A DNA stretch of 64,000 bases from Deroplatys truncata (lineage: Eukaryota > Arthropoda > Insecta > Mantodea > Mantidae): positions 661,490,618 to 661,554,617 of the forward strand of contig CM060990.1 of the NCBI GenBank assembly GCA_030765065.1. Direction: 5' to 3'. The position numbers were made by a program, and so were the translations under genes. Below are positions 39,551 through 51,391 of this stretch, piece after piece. Position 1 is the stretch's first letter; every line of letters begins with the position of its first letter. Below the pieces are notes generated by a model. It did no database searches. It saw nothing but the letters and a program-made list of their open reading frames with translations, and was not told the origin of the DNA.

Positions 39551-40667
39551 TATCACTTCGTTAATACCATTTTATTCAACCATTCACAGTCACTTCGTTA
39601 ACACCAGCTAGTTCAACCATTCACTATTACTTCGTTAATACCATCTAGTTCAACTATTCACTATCATTTCGTTAATACCACCTTATGCAACTATTCACTG
39701 TCACTTCGTTAATACCATTCAGTTCAACTATTCACCGCCACCTCGTTAATACGATCTAGTTCAACTATTCACTGTCACCTCGTTAATACGATGTAGTTCA
39801 ACTATTCACAGTCACCTTGTTAATATGTAGTTCAACTATTCACTGTTACTTCGTTAATACGATTTAGTTCAACTATTCAATCTCACCTCGCTAATCCTAT
39901 CTAGTTCAACTATTCACTGTTACGTAGTTAATACGATCTAATTTCAACTATTCACTGTCACATCGTTAATCCTATTTGGTTCAAAGATTCACTGTCACTT
40001 CGTTAATACGATGTAGTTCAACTATTCACTGCCACTTCGTTAATACGATCTAGTTCAACTATTCACTGTCACCTCGTTAATCCGATCTAGTTCAACTACT
40101 CACTGTCACCTCGTTAATCCGATCTAGTTCAACTACTCACTGTCGCTTCGTTAATACGATCCAGTTCAACTATTCACTGTCACTTCGTTAATACGATGTA
40201 GTTCAATTATTCACTGTCACCTCATTTATACCATTTAGTTCAACTATTCGCTATCACTTCGTTAATACCATCTTATTCAACTATTCGCTGTCACTTCGTT
40301 AATACCATCTTATTCAATTATTCCCTGTAACTTCGTTAATACCATCTTATTCAATTATTCCCTGTAACTTCGTTAATACCATTAAGTTCAACTATTCCCT
40401 GTCACTTCGTTATAACCATCTATTTAACCTCTTCACTATCAATTCGTTAATACCATCTTATGCAACTATTCACTGTCACTTCCTTAAAACGATCTAGTTC
40501 ATCTATTCACTGTCACTTCGTTAATACGATATAGTTCAACTATTCAATCTCACTTCGTTAATACGATCTAGTTCAACTATTCACTGTCACTTAGTTAATA
40601 CGGTCTAGTTCAGCTATCAACTGTCACCTCGTTAATACGATCTAGTTTAACTATTCCCTGTCACTTA

Positions 40668-40732
40668 GTGAATAGGTGAAATAGATGGTATTAACGATCA
40701 ATTCGTTAATACCATCTAGTTAAAATATTCAC
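40668..40732. repeat. Inverted-monomer hairpin, copy 2
   Basis: Same 65-bp structure as at 39486. The outer arm GTGAATA/TATTCAC (40668-40674 and 40726-40732) pairs fully. The inner arm has one mismatch (AAATAGATGG instead of AACTAGATGG). Confidence 0.92.
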
Positions 40733-42544
40733 TATCACTTCGTTAATACCATCTTATTCAACCATTCACAGTCACCTCGTTAACACCAGCTAGTTCAACC
40801 ATTCACTGTTACTTCGTTAATACCATCTAGTTCAGCTATGCACTATCACATCGTTAATATCATTTTATGCAACTATTCACTGTCACTTCGTTTATACCAT
40901 CTAGTTCAACTATTCACTGTCACCTCGTTAATACGATGTAGTTCAACTATTCACTGTTACTTAGTTAATACGATCTATTTCAACTGTGCACTGTCACTTC
41001 GTTAATACGATGTAGTTCAACTATTCACTCTCACCTCGTTAATCCTATCTAGTTCAGCTATTCACTGTCACTTCGTTAATACGATGTAGTTCATCTATTC
41101 ACTGTCGCTTCGTTTATACGATCTAGTACAACTATTCACTGTCACTTCGTTAATACGATTTAGTTCAACTATTCAATCTCACCTCGTTAATCCTATCTAG
41201 TTCAACTATTCAGTGTCACTTCGTGAATACGATCTAGTTCAACTATTCGTTGTCACTTCGTTAATACGATCTAGTTCAACTATTCATTGTCACTTCGTTA
41301 ATCCTATTTAGTTCAACTATTCACTGTTACTTAGTTAATATGATCTATTTCAACTGTGCACTGTCACTTCGATAATACGATGTAGTTCAACTATTCACTG
41401 TCACTTCGTTAATACGATCTCGTTCAACTATTCACTGTCACTTCGCTAATACGAAACTATTCACCGTTACCTCATTTTTACCATTTAGTTCAACTATTCA
41501 CTATCACTTCGTTAATACCATCTTATTCAACTATTCACTGTCACTTCGTTAATACCATCTTATACAACTATTCCCTATAACTTCATTAATACCATCTAGT
41601 TCATCTATTCCCTGTCACTTCGTTAATACCAATTATTTCACCTATTCCGTATCAATTCGTTAATACTATCTTATGCAACTATTCACTGTCACTTTGTTAA
41701 TACCATCCAGTTCAAATATTCACTGTCACTTTCTTAATCCTATTTTGTTCAACTATTCACTGTCACTTCGTTAATACGATCTATTTCAACTATTCACTGT
41801 CACTTCGTTAATACGATCTGGTTCAACTATTCACTGTCACTTCGTTAATACGATCTAGTTCAACTATTCATTGTCACCTCGTTAATCCTATCTAGTTCAA
41901 CTATTCAATGTCACTTCGTTAATACGATGTAGCTCATCTATTCGCTGCATCTTCGTTAATACGACGCAGTCCATCTATTCACTGTCACCTCGTTAATACG
42001 ATGTAGTTCAACTATTCACTGTCACTTCGTTAATACGATGTAGTTCAACTATTCACTGTCACTTCGTTAATACGATCTAGTTCAACTATTTACTGTCACT
42101 TCGTTAATACGATCTAGTTCAACTATATTACTGTCACTTCGTTAATACGATCTAGTTCAACTATATTACTGTCACTTCGTTAATACGATCTAGTTCAACT
42201 ATTGTGTGTCACTTCGTTATGCCACCGAATTCAAATCTTCACTGTCACTTAAATACCATCTAATTCAACTATTCATGGTCATTTCGTTAATTCGATTTAT
42301 TTCAACTGTACACTGTCAATTCGTGAGTATAGTCTAGTTCAACTATTCACTTTCAGTTTCTTGATACGATTTAATTAAACTATTCACTGTTACCTCATTT
42401 CTACCATTTAGTTCAACTATTCAATATCACTTCGTTAATACCATCTTATTGAACTATTCACTGTCACTTCGTTAATACCATCTTATTGAACTATTCACTG
42501 TCACTTCGTTAATACCATGTAGTTCAACTATTCCCTGTCACTTA

Positions 42545-42609
42545 GTGAATAGGTGAACTAGATGGTATTAACGATCAATTCGTTAATACCATCTAGTTAA
42601 AATATTTAC
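42545..42609. repeat. Inverted-monomer hairpin, copy 3
   Basis: Inner arms of 19 bp pair perfectly around TCAAT. The outer arm is GTGAATA against TATTTAC, giving one G-T style mismatch. Confidence 0.92.
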
Positions 42610-44271
42610 TATCACTTCGTTAATACCATATTATTCAACCACACATTGTCACCTCGTTAACACCAGCTAGTGCAACCATTCACTATTACTTTGTTAATAC
42701 TATCTAGTTCAACTATTCACTATCACTTCGTCAATACCATCTTATGCAACTATTCACTGTCACTTCGTTAATACCATCCAGTTCAACTACTCACTGTCAC
42801 TTCTTTAATACGATCTAGTTCAACTATTAACTGTCACCTCGTTAATACGATGTAGTTCAACTATTCACTGTCACTTCGTTAATCCTATCTAGTTCAACTA
42901 TTCACTGTTACGTAGTTAATACGATCTAATTTCAACTATTCACTGTCACTTCGTTAATACGATGTAGTTCACTGTCACTTCGTTAATACGATCTAGTTCA
43001 ACTATTCACTGTCACTTCGTTAATACGATCTAGTTCAACTACTCACTGTCACTTCGTTAATACGATCTAGTTCAACTACTCACTGTCACTTCGTTAATAC
43101 GATCTAGTTCAACTATTCACTGTCACTTCGTTAATACGATCTAGTTGAACTATCCACTGTCACTTCGTTAATACGATGTAGTTCATTTATTCACTCTTAC
43201 TTGGTTATTACGATATAGTCTATCAAATCACTGTTACTTGTTATTACGATGTAGTCCATCTATTCACTGTTACTTCGTTTATATGATATAGTTCAACTAT
43301 TCACTGTTGCTTAGCTAATACCATCTAATTCAATTATTCACGGCCACTTCGTTAATACGATCTGGTTCAACCAGTTGCTGTAGCTTTGTTATTACGATTG
43401 AATTCAACTATTCACTATCACTTCGTTAACACCATCTTATTCAAATATTCACTGTCACTTCGTTAATACTATCTTATTCAACTATCCCCTGTAACTTCGC
43501 TAATACCATCTAGTTCAACTGTTCGCTGTAACTTCGTTAATACCATCTACTTCAAATATTCCCGGTCACTTCGTTAATACCATCTATTTCACCTATTCAC
43601 TATCAATTCGTTAATACCATCTTATGCAACTATTCACTGTCACTTCGTTAATACCATCCAGATCAACTATTCACTGTCACTTCGTTATCACTATCTAGTT
43701 CAACTATTCACTGTCACTTCGTTAATACGATCTATTTCAACTATTCACCGTCACTTCGTTAATACGATGCAGTCCATCTATTCACTGTCACTTCGTTAAT
43801 ACGATGTAGGTCAACTATTCACTGTCACTTCGTTAATACGATCTAGTTCAACTATTTACTGTCACTTCGTTAATACGATCTAGTTCAACTATTTACTGTC
43901 ACTTCGTTAATACGATCTAGTTCAACTATTTACTGCCACTTCGTTAATACGATCTAGTTCAACTGTTTACTGTCACTTCGTTATGCCACCGAATTCAACA
44001 CTTCACTGTCACTTAAATACCATCTAATTCAAGTATTCATGATCATTTCCTTAATTCGATTTATTTCAACTGTACACTGTCAATTCGTGAGTATAGTCTA
44101 GTTCAACTATTCACTTCCAGTTTGTTGATACGGTTTAATTCAACTATTCACGGTCACCTCATTTATACCATTTAGTTCAACTATTCACTATCACTTCGTT
44201 AATACCATCTGATTCAACTATTCACTGTCACTTCGTTAATACCATCTAGTTCAACTATTCCCTGTCACTTA

Positions 44272-44336
44272 GTGAATAGGTGAACTAGATGGTATTAACG
44301 ATCAATTCGTTAATACCATCTAGTTAAAATATTCAC
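44272..44336. repeat. Inverted-monomer hairpin, copy 4
   Basis: Inner 19-bp arms and the outer 7-bp arms (GTGAATA/TATTCAC) both pair perfectly around the TCAAT loop. This is the best preserved copy and probably closest to the original rearrangement. Confidence 0.92.
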
Positions 44337-47300
44337 TATCACTTCCTTAATACTATCTTATTCAACTATTCCCTGTAACTTCGTTAATACCATCTAGTTC
44401 AACTATTCCCTGTCACTTCGTTAATACGATCTATTTCACCTATTCACTATCAATTCGTTAATACCATCTTATGCAACTATTCACTGTCACTTCGTTAATA
44501 CTATCCAGATCAACTGTTCACTGTCACTTTGTTATACCTATCTAGTTCAACTATTCACTGTCACTTCGTTAATACGATCTATTTCAACTATTCACCGTCA
44601 CTTCGTTAATACGATGCAGTCCATCTATTCACTGTCACTTCGTTAATACGATGCAGTCAATCTATTCACTGTCACTTCTTTAATACGATGTAGTTCAACT
44701 ATTCACTGTCACTTCGTTAATACGATATAGTTCAACTATTCACTGTCACTTCGTTAATACGATGTAGTTCATGTATTCACTGTCACTTCGTTAATACGAT
44801 GTAGTTCAACTATTCACTGTCACTTCGTTAACACCATTTAGTTCAACCATTCACTATCACTTCCTTAATACCATCTAGTTCAACTATTCACTGTCACTTC
44901 GTTAATACGATCTATTTCAACTATTCACTGTCACTTCGTTAATACCATCCAGTTTAAATATTCACTGTCACCTCGATAATACGATGTTGTTCAACTATTC
45001 ACTGTTACTTAGTTAATACGATTTATTTCAACTATTCACTTTCGCTTCGTTAATACGATCTAGTTCAACTATTCACTGTCGCTTCGTTATTACGATCTAG
45101 TTCAACTATTCACTGTCGCTTCGTTAATACGATCTATGTCAACTATTCACTGTCACCTCGTTAATCCTATCTAGTTCATCTATTCACTGTCACTTCGTTA
45201 ATACGATCTAGTTCAACTATTCACTGTCGTTTCGTTAATACGATCTAGTTCAACTATTCACTGTCACCTCGTTAATACGTTGTAGTTCAACTGTTCACTG
45301 TCACTTCGTTAATACGTTGTAGTTCAACTGTTCACTGTCACCTCGTTAATCCTATCTTGTTCAACAATTCACTGTCACTTCGTTAATACGATCTAGTTGA
45401 ACTATTCACTGTCACTTCGTTAATACGATCTAGTTGAACTTTTCACTGTCACTTCGTTAATACGATCTAGTTGAACTATTCACTGTCACTTCGTTAATAC
45501 GATCTAGTTGAACTATTCACTGTCACTTCGTTAATACGATGTAGTTCATATATTCACTCTTAGTTGGATATTACGATATAGTCTATCTAATCAGTGTTAC
45601 TTGTTTTTATGAAGTAGTCCATCTATTCACTGTTACTTCGTTTATATGATATAGTTCAACTATTCACTGTTGCTTAGCTAATACCATCTAATTCAATTAT
45701 TCACGGCCAATTCGTTAATACGATCTGGTTCAACCAGTTGCTGTAGCTTTGTTATTACGATTGAATTCAACTATTCACTATCACTTCGTTAATACCATCT
45801 TATTCAAATATTCACTGTCACTTCGTTAATACTATCTTATTCAACTATCCCCTGTAACTTCGTTAATACCATCTAGTTCAACTATTCCCTGTAACTTCGT
45901 TAATACCATCTAGTTCAATATTCCCTGTCACTTCGTTAATACCATCTATTTCACCTATTCACTGTCACTTCGTTAATACCATCCAGTTCAACTATTTACT
46001 GTCACTTCGTTATCACTATCTAGTTCAGCTATTCACTGTCACTTCGTTAATACGATGCAGTCAATCTATTCACCGTCACTTCGTTAATACGATGCAGTCC
46101 ATCTATTCTCTGTCACTTCGTTAATACGATGCAGTCAATCTATTCACTGTCACTTCGTTAATACGATGCAGTCAATCTATTCACTGTCACTTCGTTAATA
46201 CGATGTAGTTCAACTATTCACAGTCACTTCTTTAACACGATGCAGTCTATCTATTCACTGTCACTTCTTTAATACGATGTAGTCCATCTATTCACTGTCA
46301 CTTCGTTAATACGATGTAGTTCAACTATTTACTGTCACTTCGTTAATACGATCTAGTTCAACTATTTACTGTAACTTCGTTAATACGATCTAGTTCAACT
46401 GTTTACTGTAGCTTCGTTAATACGATCTAGTTCAACTATTTACTGTCACTTCGTTAATACGATCTAGTTCAACTATTTACTGTCACTTCGTTAATACGAT
46501 CTAGTAAAACTATTTACTGTCACTTCGTTATGCCACCGAATTCAACACTTCACTGTCACTTAAATACCATCGTATTCAACTATTCATGGTCATTTCCTTA
46601 ATTCGATTTATTTCAACTGTACACTGTCAATTCGTGAGTATAGTCTAGTTCAACTATTCACTGTCAGTTTGTTGATACGATTTAATTCAACTATTCACGG
46701 TCACCTTGTTTATACCATTTAGTGGAACTATTCACTATCACTTCGTTAATACCATCTTATTCATCTATTCAATGTCACTTCGTTAATACCATCTATTTCA
46801 CCTATTTACTATCAATTCGTTAATACCATCTTATGCAACTATTCACTGTCACTTCGTTAATACCATCCAGATCAACTATTCACTGTCACTTCGTTAATAC
46901 GATCTATTTCAACTATTCACCGTCACTTCGTTAATACGATGCAGTCCATCTATTCACTTTCACTTCGTTAATACGATGCAGTCCATCTATTCACTGTCAC
47001 TTCGTTAATACGATGCAGTCAATCTATTCACTGTCACTTCGTTAATACGATGTAGTTCAACTATTTACTGTCACTTCGTTAATACGATCTAGTTCAACTA
47101 TTCACTGTCACTTCGTTAATACGATGCAGTCCATCTATTCACTGTCACTTCGTTAATACAATGTAGTTCAACTATTCACTGTCATTTCGTTAACACCATC
47201 TAGTTCAACCATTCACTATCACTTCGTTAATACGATCTATTTCAACTATTCACTGTCACTTCGTTAATACCATCCAGTTTAACTATTCACTGTCACTTCG

Positions 47301-47365
47301 TTAATACGATGTAGTTCAACTATTCACTGTCACCTCGTTAATACGATGTAGTTCAACTATTCACT

Positions 47366-48320
47366 GTTACTTAGTTAATACGATCTATTTCAACTATTCA
47401 CTGTCGCTTCTTCAATACGATCTAGTTCAACTATTCACTGTCTCTTCGTTAATACGATCTAGTTCAGCTATTCACTGTCGTTTCGTTAATACGATCTAGT
47501 TCAACTATTCACTGTCACCTCGTTAATACGATGTAATTCAACTATTCACTGTCACCTCGTTAATACGATGTAGTTCAGAGCTATTCACTGTCACCTCGTT
47601 AATACGATGTAGTTCAGCTATTCACTGTCACCTCGTTAATACGATGTATTTCAACTATTCACTGTCACTTCGTTAATCCTATCTAGTTCAACTATTCACT
47701 GTCACCTCGTTAATACGATGTAGTTCAACTATTCACTGTTACTTAGTTAATACGATCTATTTCAACTATTCACTGTCGCTTCTTCAATACGATCTAGTTC
47801 AACTATTCACTATCACTTCGTTAATACGATCTAGTTCAGCTATTCACTGTCACCTCGTTAATAGGATGTAGTTCAACTATTCACTGTTACTTAGTTAATA
47901 CGATCTATTTCAACTATTCACTGTCGCTTCTTCAATACGATCTAGTTCAACTATTCACTGTCTCTTCGTTAATACGATCTAGTTCAGCTATTCACTGTCG
48001 TTTCGTTAATAAGATCTAGTTCAACTATTCACTGTCACCTCGTTAATACGATGTAATTCAACTATTCACTGTCACCTCGTTAATACGATGTAGTTCAGCT
48101 ATTCACTGTCACCTCGTTAATACGATGTAGTTCAACTATTCACTGTCACTTCGTTAATCCTATCTAGTTCAACTATTCACTGTCACCTCGTTAATACGAT
48201 GTAGTTCAACTATTCACTGTTACTTAGTTAATACGATCTATTTCAACTATTCACTGTCGCTTCTTCAATACGATCTAGTTCAACTATTCACTATCACTTC
48301 GTTAATACGATCTAGTTCAA
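47366..48320. repeat. Recent nested tandem duplications in exact 37-bp register
   Basis: The rare word CGCTTCTTCAATACG occurs at 47405, 47777, 47925 and 48258. Spacings are 372, 148 and 333 bp, that is ten units plus 2, four units, and nine units. The extra 2 bp is the AG insertion in GTTCAGAGCTATTC at about 47575. A block of about fourteen units was thus copied recently and then altered by further in-register exchange. Confidence 0.88.
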
Positions 48321-48840
48321 CTATTCACTGTCACTTCGTTAATACGATCTAGTTCAACTATTCACTGTCACTTCGTTAATACGATCTAGTTGAACTATTC
48401 ACTGTCACTTCGTTAATACGATGTAGTTCATCTATTCACTCTTACTTGGTTATTACGATATAGTCTATACAATCACTGTTACTTGTTATTACGATGTAGT
48501 CCATCTATTCACTCTTACTTCGTTTATATGATATAGTTCAACTATTCACTGTTGCTTAGCTAATACCATCTAATTCAATTATTCACGGCCACTTCGTTAA
48601 GACGATCTGGTTCAACCAGTTGCTGTACTTTTATTATTACGTTTGAATTCAACTATTTACTGTCACTTCGTTAATACCATCTAATTCAACTGTTCACAGT
48701 CACATCGTCAATAGCATCCGATTCAACTGCTTGCTATCACTTCGCTAATACGATGTAGTTCTACTATTCGCTGTCACGTCGTTATTATGATATCATTCAA
48801 TATACAGTGTCACTTGATTAATGCGAGCTAGTTTAACCAT

Positions 48841-49800
48841 TCACTGGTACTTTGTTAGTGTGCTCTATTTGAGCTATTCCTGTCAGATCACTAAGTTCTC
48901 ACTTTGATTTCGTTAGTGTTATTTAGTTCAACTATTAACAGTTACGTCATTAATTTCCAACTATCTCTTCCTTAATATGATATAGCTTAACTATTACTTC
49001 TACTTTGTAATTGCGGTCTATTTCAACTATTCATTGGTACTGCAATACGATCTCACGGTCTGTGCCCTAATGTGATTTACTTCAATTATTCACTTTGAAT
49101 CTACTAATTTCTTACTCTCTTCGTTAATGCGATTTAGTGAAACCATTTACTGTCGCAACACTGATTTCTCACTATCTTCCCTTAATGTGATTTAGTTCAA
49201 CCATTCACTGCCAAGTCCCTAATTTCTCAATCTCTCTTACTTAATGTGATCTAGTTCGATTATGCATTGCCAAGTCTCTAATTTCTCACTGTCTTTCTTA
49301 ATGCTTTTAGTTCCACTATGCACTGTCAATTATTTGCTTGTACTAGGTTAGCGCATTCTATTTCTTCTATTCACTGTCACGTCATTAATTTTCAGCATGC
49401 CTTCCTTAATTTGATATAGTGCATCCATTCATTGCCAAGTCCTAATTTTTCAATCTCTCTTATTTATAGCAATATAATTCAACAATTCACTTTCGCGTCA
49501 CTAATTTTTCACTATCTCTTCCTTAATGTAGTGTAGTTCTATCAACCACTGCCGTGTCACTAAATTCTCATATTTCTTACTTAATGTGATGTAGTTCAAC
49601 CATTAACTCTCACGTCACTAATTTCTCAATATCTCTTGCTTAATATGATATAGTTCAACCATTCACTGTCACGTCACTAATTTTTCACCATCTGTTCCCC
49701 CATGTGATGTATGTCAACCATTCATTGTCACGTCAGTAATTTGTCACTAACTCCTCCTTAATGTGATATACCTCAACTATTCGCTGTCACTTCATTAATG
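48841..49800. repeat. Right-hand type B block
   Basis: The 59-bp form returns here, with CGGTCTGTGCCCTAATGTG at 49056 matching the closing B block of the HOR copies (for example 36691). It is more diverged from them than they are from each other, so it is an older relative of that cassette. Confidence 0.85.
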
Positions 49801-50707
49801 CTATTTAGTTCAACTATTCACTGGCACTTCGTTAATACCATCTAGTTCAACTATTCTGACTCACTTCGTTAATACTTTCTAGTTCAACTGTTTACTGTCA
49901 CTTTATTAATTTCATCTTATTCAACTATACTGTCACTTCATGAATTCGATCTATTTCAACTATTGACTATCACCACGTTAATACAATCTTGCTCAAATAT
50001 TCACTTACACTTCGTTAATCCTATCTAGTTCAAATAATCACTGTCGCTTTGTTAATACGATATAGTTCAACTATTCACTGTCACTTCGTCAATACCACCT
50101 AATTCAACTATTCGCTGTCACTTCGTTAATACAGTCTAATGCAACGATTCGCTGTCACTTCAAGACCATCCGATTCAACTACTCGCTATTGCTTCGTTAA
50201 TAGGATCCAGTTCTACTATTCGATGTCACTTCGTTAATATGATCTCATTCAATATACACTGTCACTTGGTTAATACCATCTAATTCAACTATTCGCTTTC
50301 GCTTTCTTAATACGATATTATTCACCTATTCACTCTCACTTCGTCAATACCATCTAATTCAACTATTCGCTGTCACTTCGTTAATACGATATTATTCACC
50401 TATTCACTCTCACTTCGTAAATACCACCTAATTCAACTATTCACTGTCACTTTGTTAATTCAATTTAGTTCAACAATACACCGTTACTTCGTTAATACTA
50501 TCTAGTTCAACTATTCACTGTTACCTCGTTAATACCATTTAACTCAACTATTCAATTTCACCTCGTTAATCCTATCTAGTTCAAAGATTCACTGTTATCG
50601 TTACTATGATATAGTTCAACTATTCACTGCCATTTCGTTAATGCCATCTAAATCAACCATTCACCGTCATTTCCTTAATTCGATTTATTTCAACTATACA
50701 CTGTCAC
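49801..50707. repeat. Right edge of the satellite: diverged 37-bp monomers
   Basis: Units of the CCATCTAATTC, CAGTCTAATGC and CGATCTAGTTC kinds follow each other with many point changes. The pattern stops cleanly after CACTATACACTGTCAC-like sequence at 50707 and is replaced by unrelated DNA. Confidence 0.85.
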
Positions 50708-50737
50708 TGCATTGGAAGGATAATCAGCTAAAGAAAG

Positions 50738-50926
50738 CATTCGCAGTTCAGAGTTGCATTTACAAGCGTAGCTGAGGCCTGCAAATTTAGTGTTGCCTTC
50801 ATTGTACAACTGAACACTCCCCTATCGTCGTACCCCCCATTCCCCTCTTATTCCTGACCTTGATGACAAGTACATCAACAAAAACATTGTCGTCCTCTTC
50901 CAAGTGCACTCATATTGTGGCCGACT
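50738..50926 (-). mobile_element. Fragment of the same inverted-repeat element as 631-925
   Basis: Read on the minus strand, this starts AGTCGGCCACAATATGAGTG and continues with TTTTTGTTGA, CATCAAGG, TACAATGAA, GCAGGCCTCAG and AACTCTGAACTGCG, in the same order and spacing as 633-822. Only the left two thirds of the element are present. The missing right end would lie between here and the satellite, whose last unit is only about 30 bp away. The satellite may therefore have replaced or invaded it, or the fragment was truncated first. Confidence 0.75.
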
Positions 50927-51391
50927 GGTACTTAAATCGATATACGTGGCGTTTCAATACAGTGGATGCAGTAATTTCATGCATAAAGCTGCATAGAGAA
51001 ACTTATCTTCCAAAACCCATTAAAATCAAATTGAGAATACATCTTCATAAGGAAAGATCGATAAGTTACTTTATAACACGACTTTCTGATCAAAAAACAA
51101 AGGGTGTATTAAACTCTCATGCTGTTTCTACGCTTAGCGTTTAGATACAGCTAAACATAGAACCTAAAATAGGTTTAATATCATAAATTTAAAGTTATTA
51201 AGGTTTAAAACCCCTACAACTTAATATTTGGCTAACTTTCAGAAATACTCAGTTATTTCACAGCAGCTGTGCGAAGACTTGTCGGAAATTGAGTTAGATT
51301 TTAAACATTTAATGAATTGCAAGTCGCCTTTAGAGTACGATATCTCGCAGTTACGAGGTCACCTTGGAGGTTTATCGAGATGTGTAAATCA
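50927..51391. other. No gene seen
   Basis: A 94-codon open frame (50860-51144) starts inside the repeat fragment and ends here. It has no recognisable domain. I treat it as chance. Confidence 0.5.

Larger units (their letters stand above)
37491..48840. repeat. Second satellite domain: 37-bp units of different subfamilies
   Basis: Units are mostly 37 bp, but the common variants differ from those of the left domain: CCATCTTATTCAAC with CTGTAACTTCG, CGATGTAGTTC, and CGATGCAGTCCATC. These are frequent here and rare or absent at 10-36 kb. Larger repeats exist but are irregular: TTATGCCACCGAATTCAA is near 39198, 42218, 43982 and 46529, and CAACCAGTTGCTGTA is at 43368, 45731 and 48613. No single HOR length fits. 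Confidence 0.88.
7479..50707. repeat. 43-kb satellite array of 37-bp and 59-bp monomers
   Basis: The whole interval is built from one sequence theme. The perfect 37-bp form can be read at 21362-21398 and repeats without change four more times. Key words are TTCGTTAATACGATC, TAGTTCAACTA and TTCACTGTCAC. Each unit contains the near-palindrome TAGTT-C-AACTA. A longer 59-bp form carries an extra block of 22 bp. I estimate on the order of a thousand units. Every frame has stops (TAA, TAG) and 37 is not a multiple of three, so it is noncoding. The last recognisable unit ends with CACTGTCAC at 50707. The array is AT-rich, like the flanks. Location on the chromosome (pericentromere, subtelomere or arm) cannot be told from here. 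Confidence 0.97.

Noticed and set aside
7479-50707. CRISPR array
   Set aside because: Units are contiguous with no unique spacers, period 37 or 59 bp, no cas genes, and the context is a eukaryotic genome.
7479-50707. Tandem-repeat coding gene
   Set aside because: 37 is not a multiple of three and the monomer contains TAA and TAG, so all frames are closed.
7479-50707. Telomeric or CENP-B-box satellite
   Set aside because: No TTAGG-type units and no CENP-B-box-like motif; a centromere role cannot be claimed from sequence alone.
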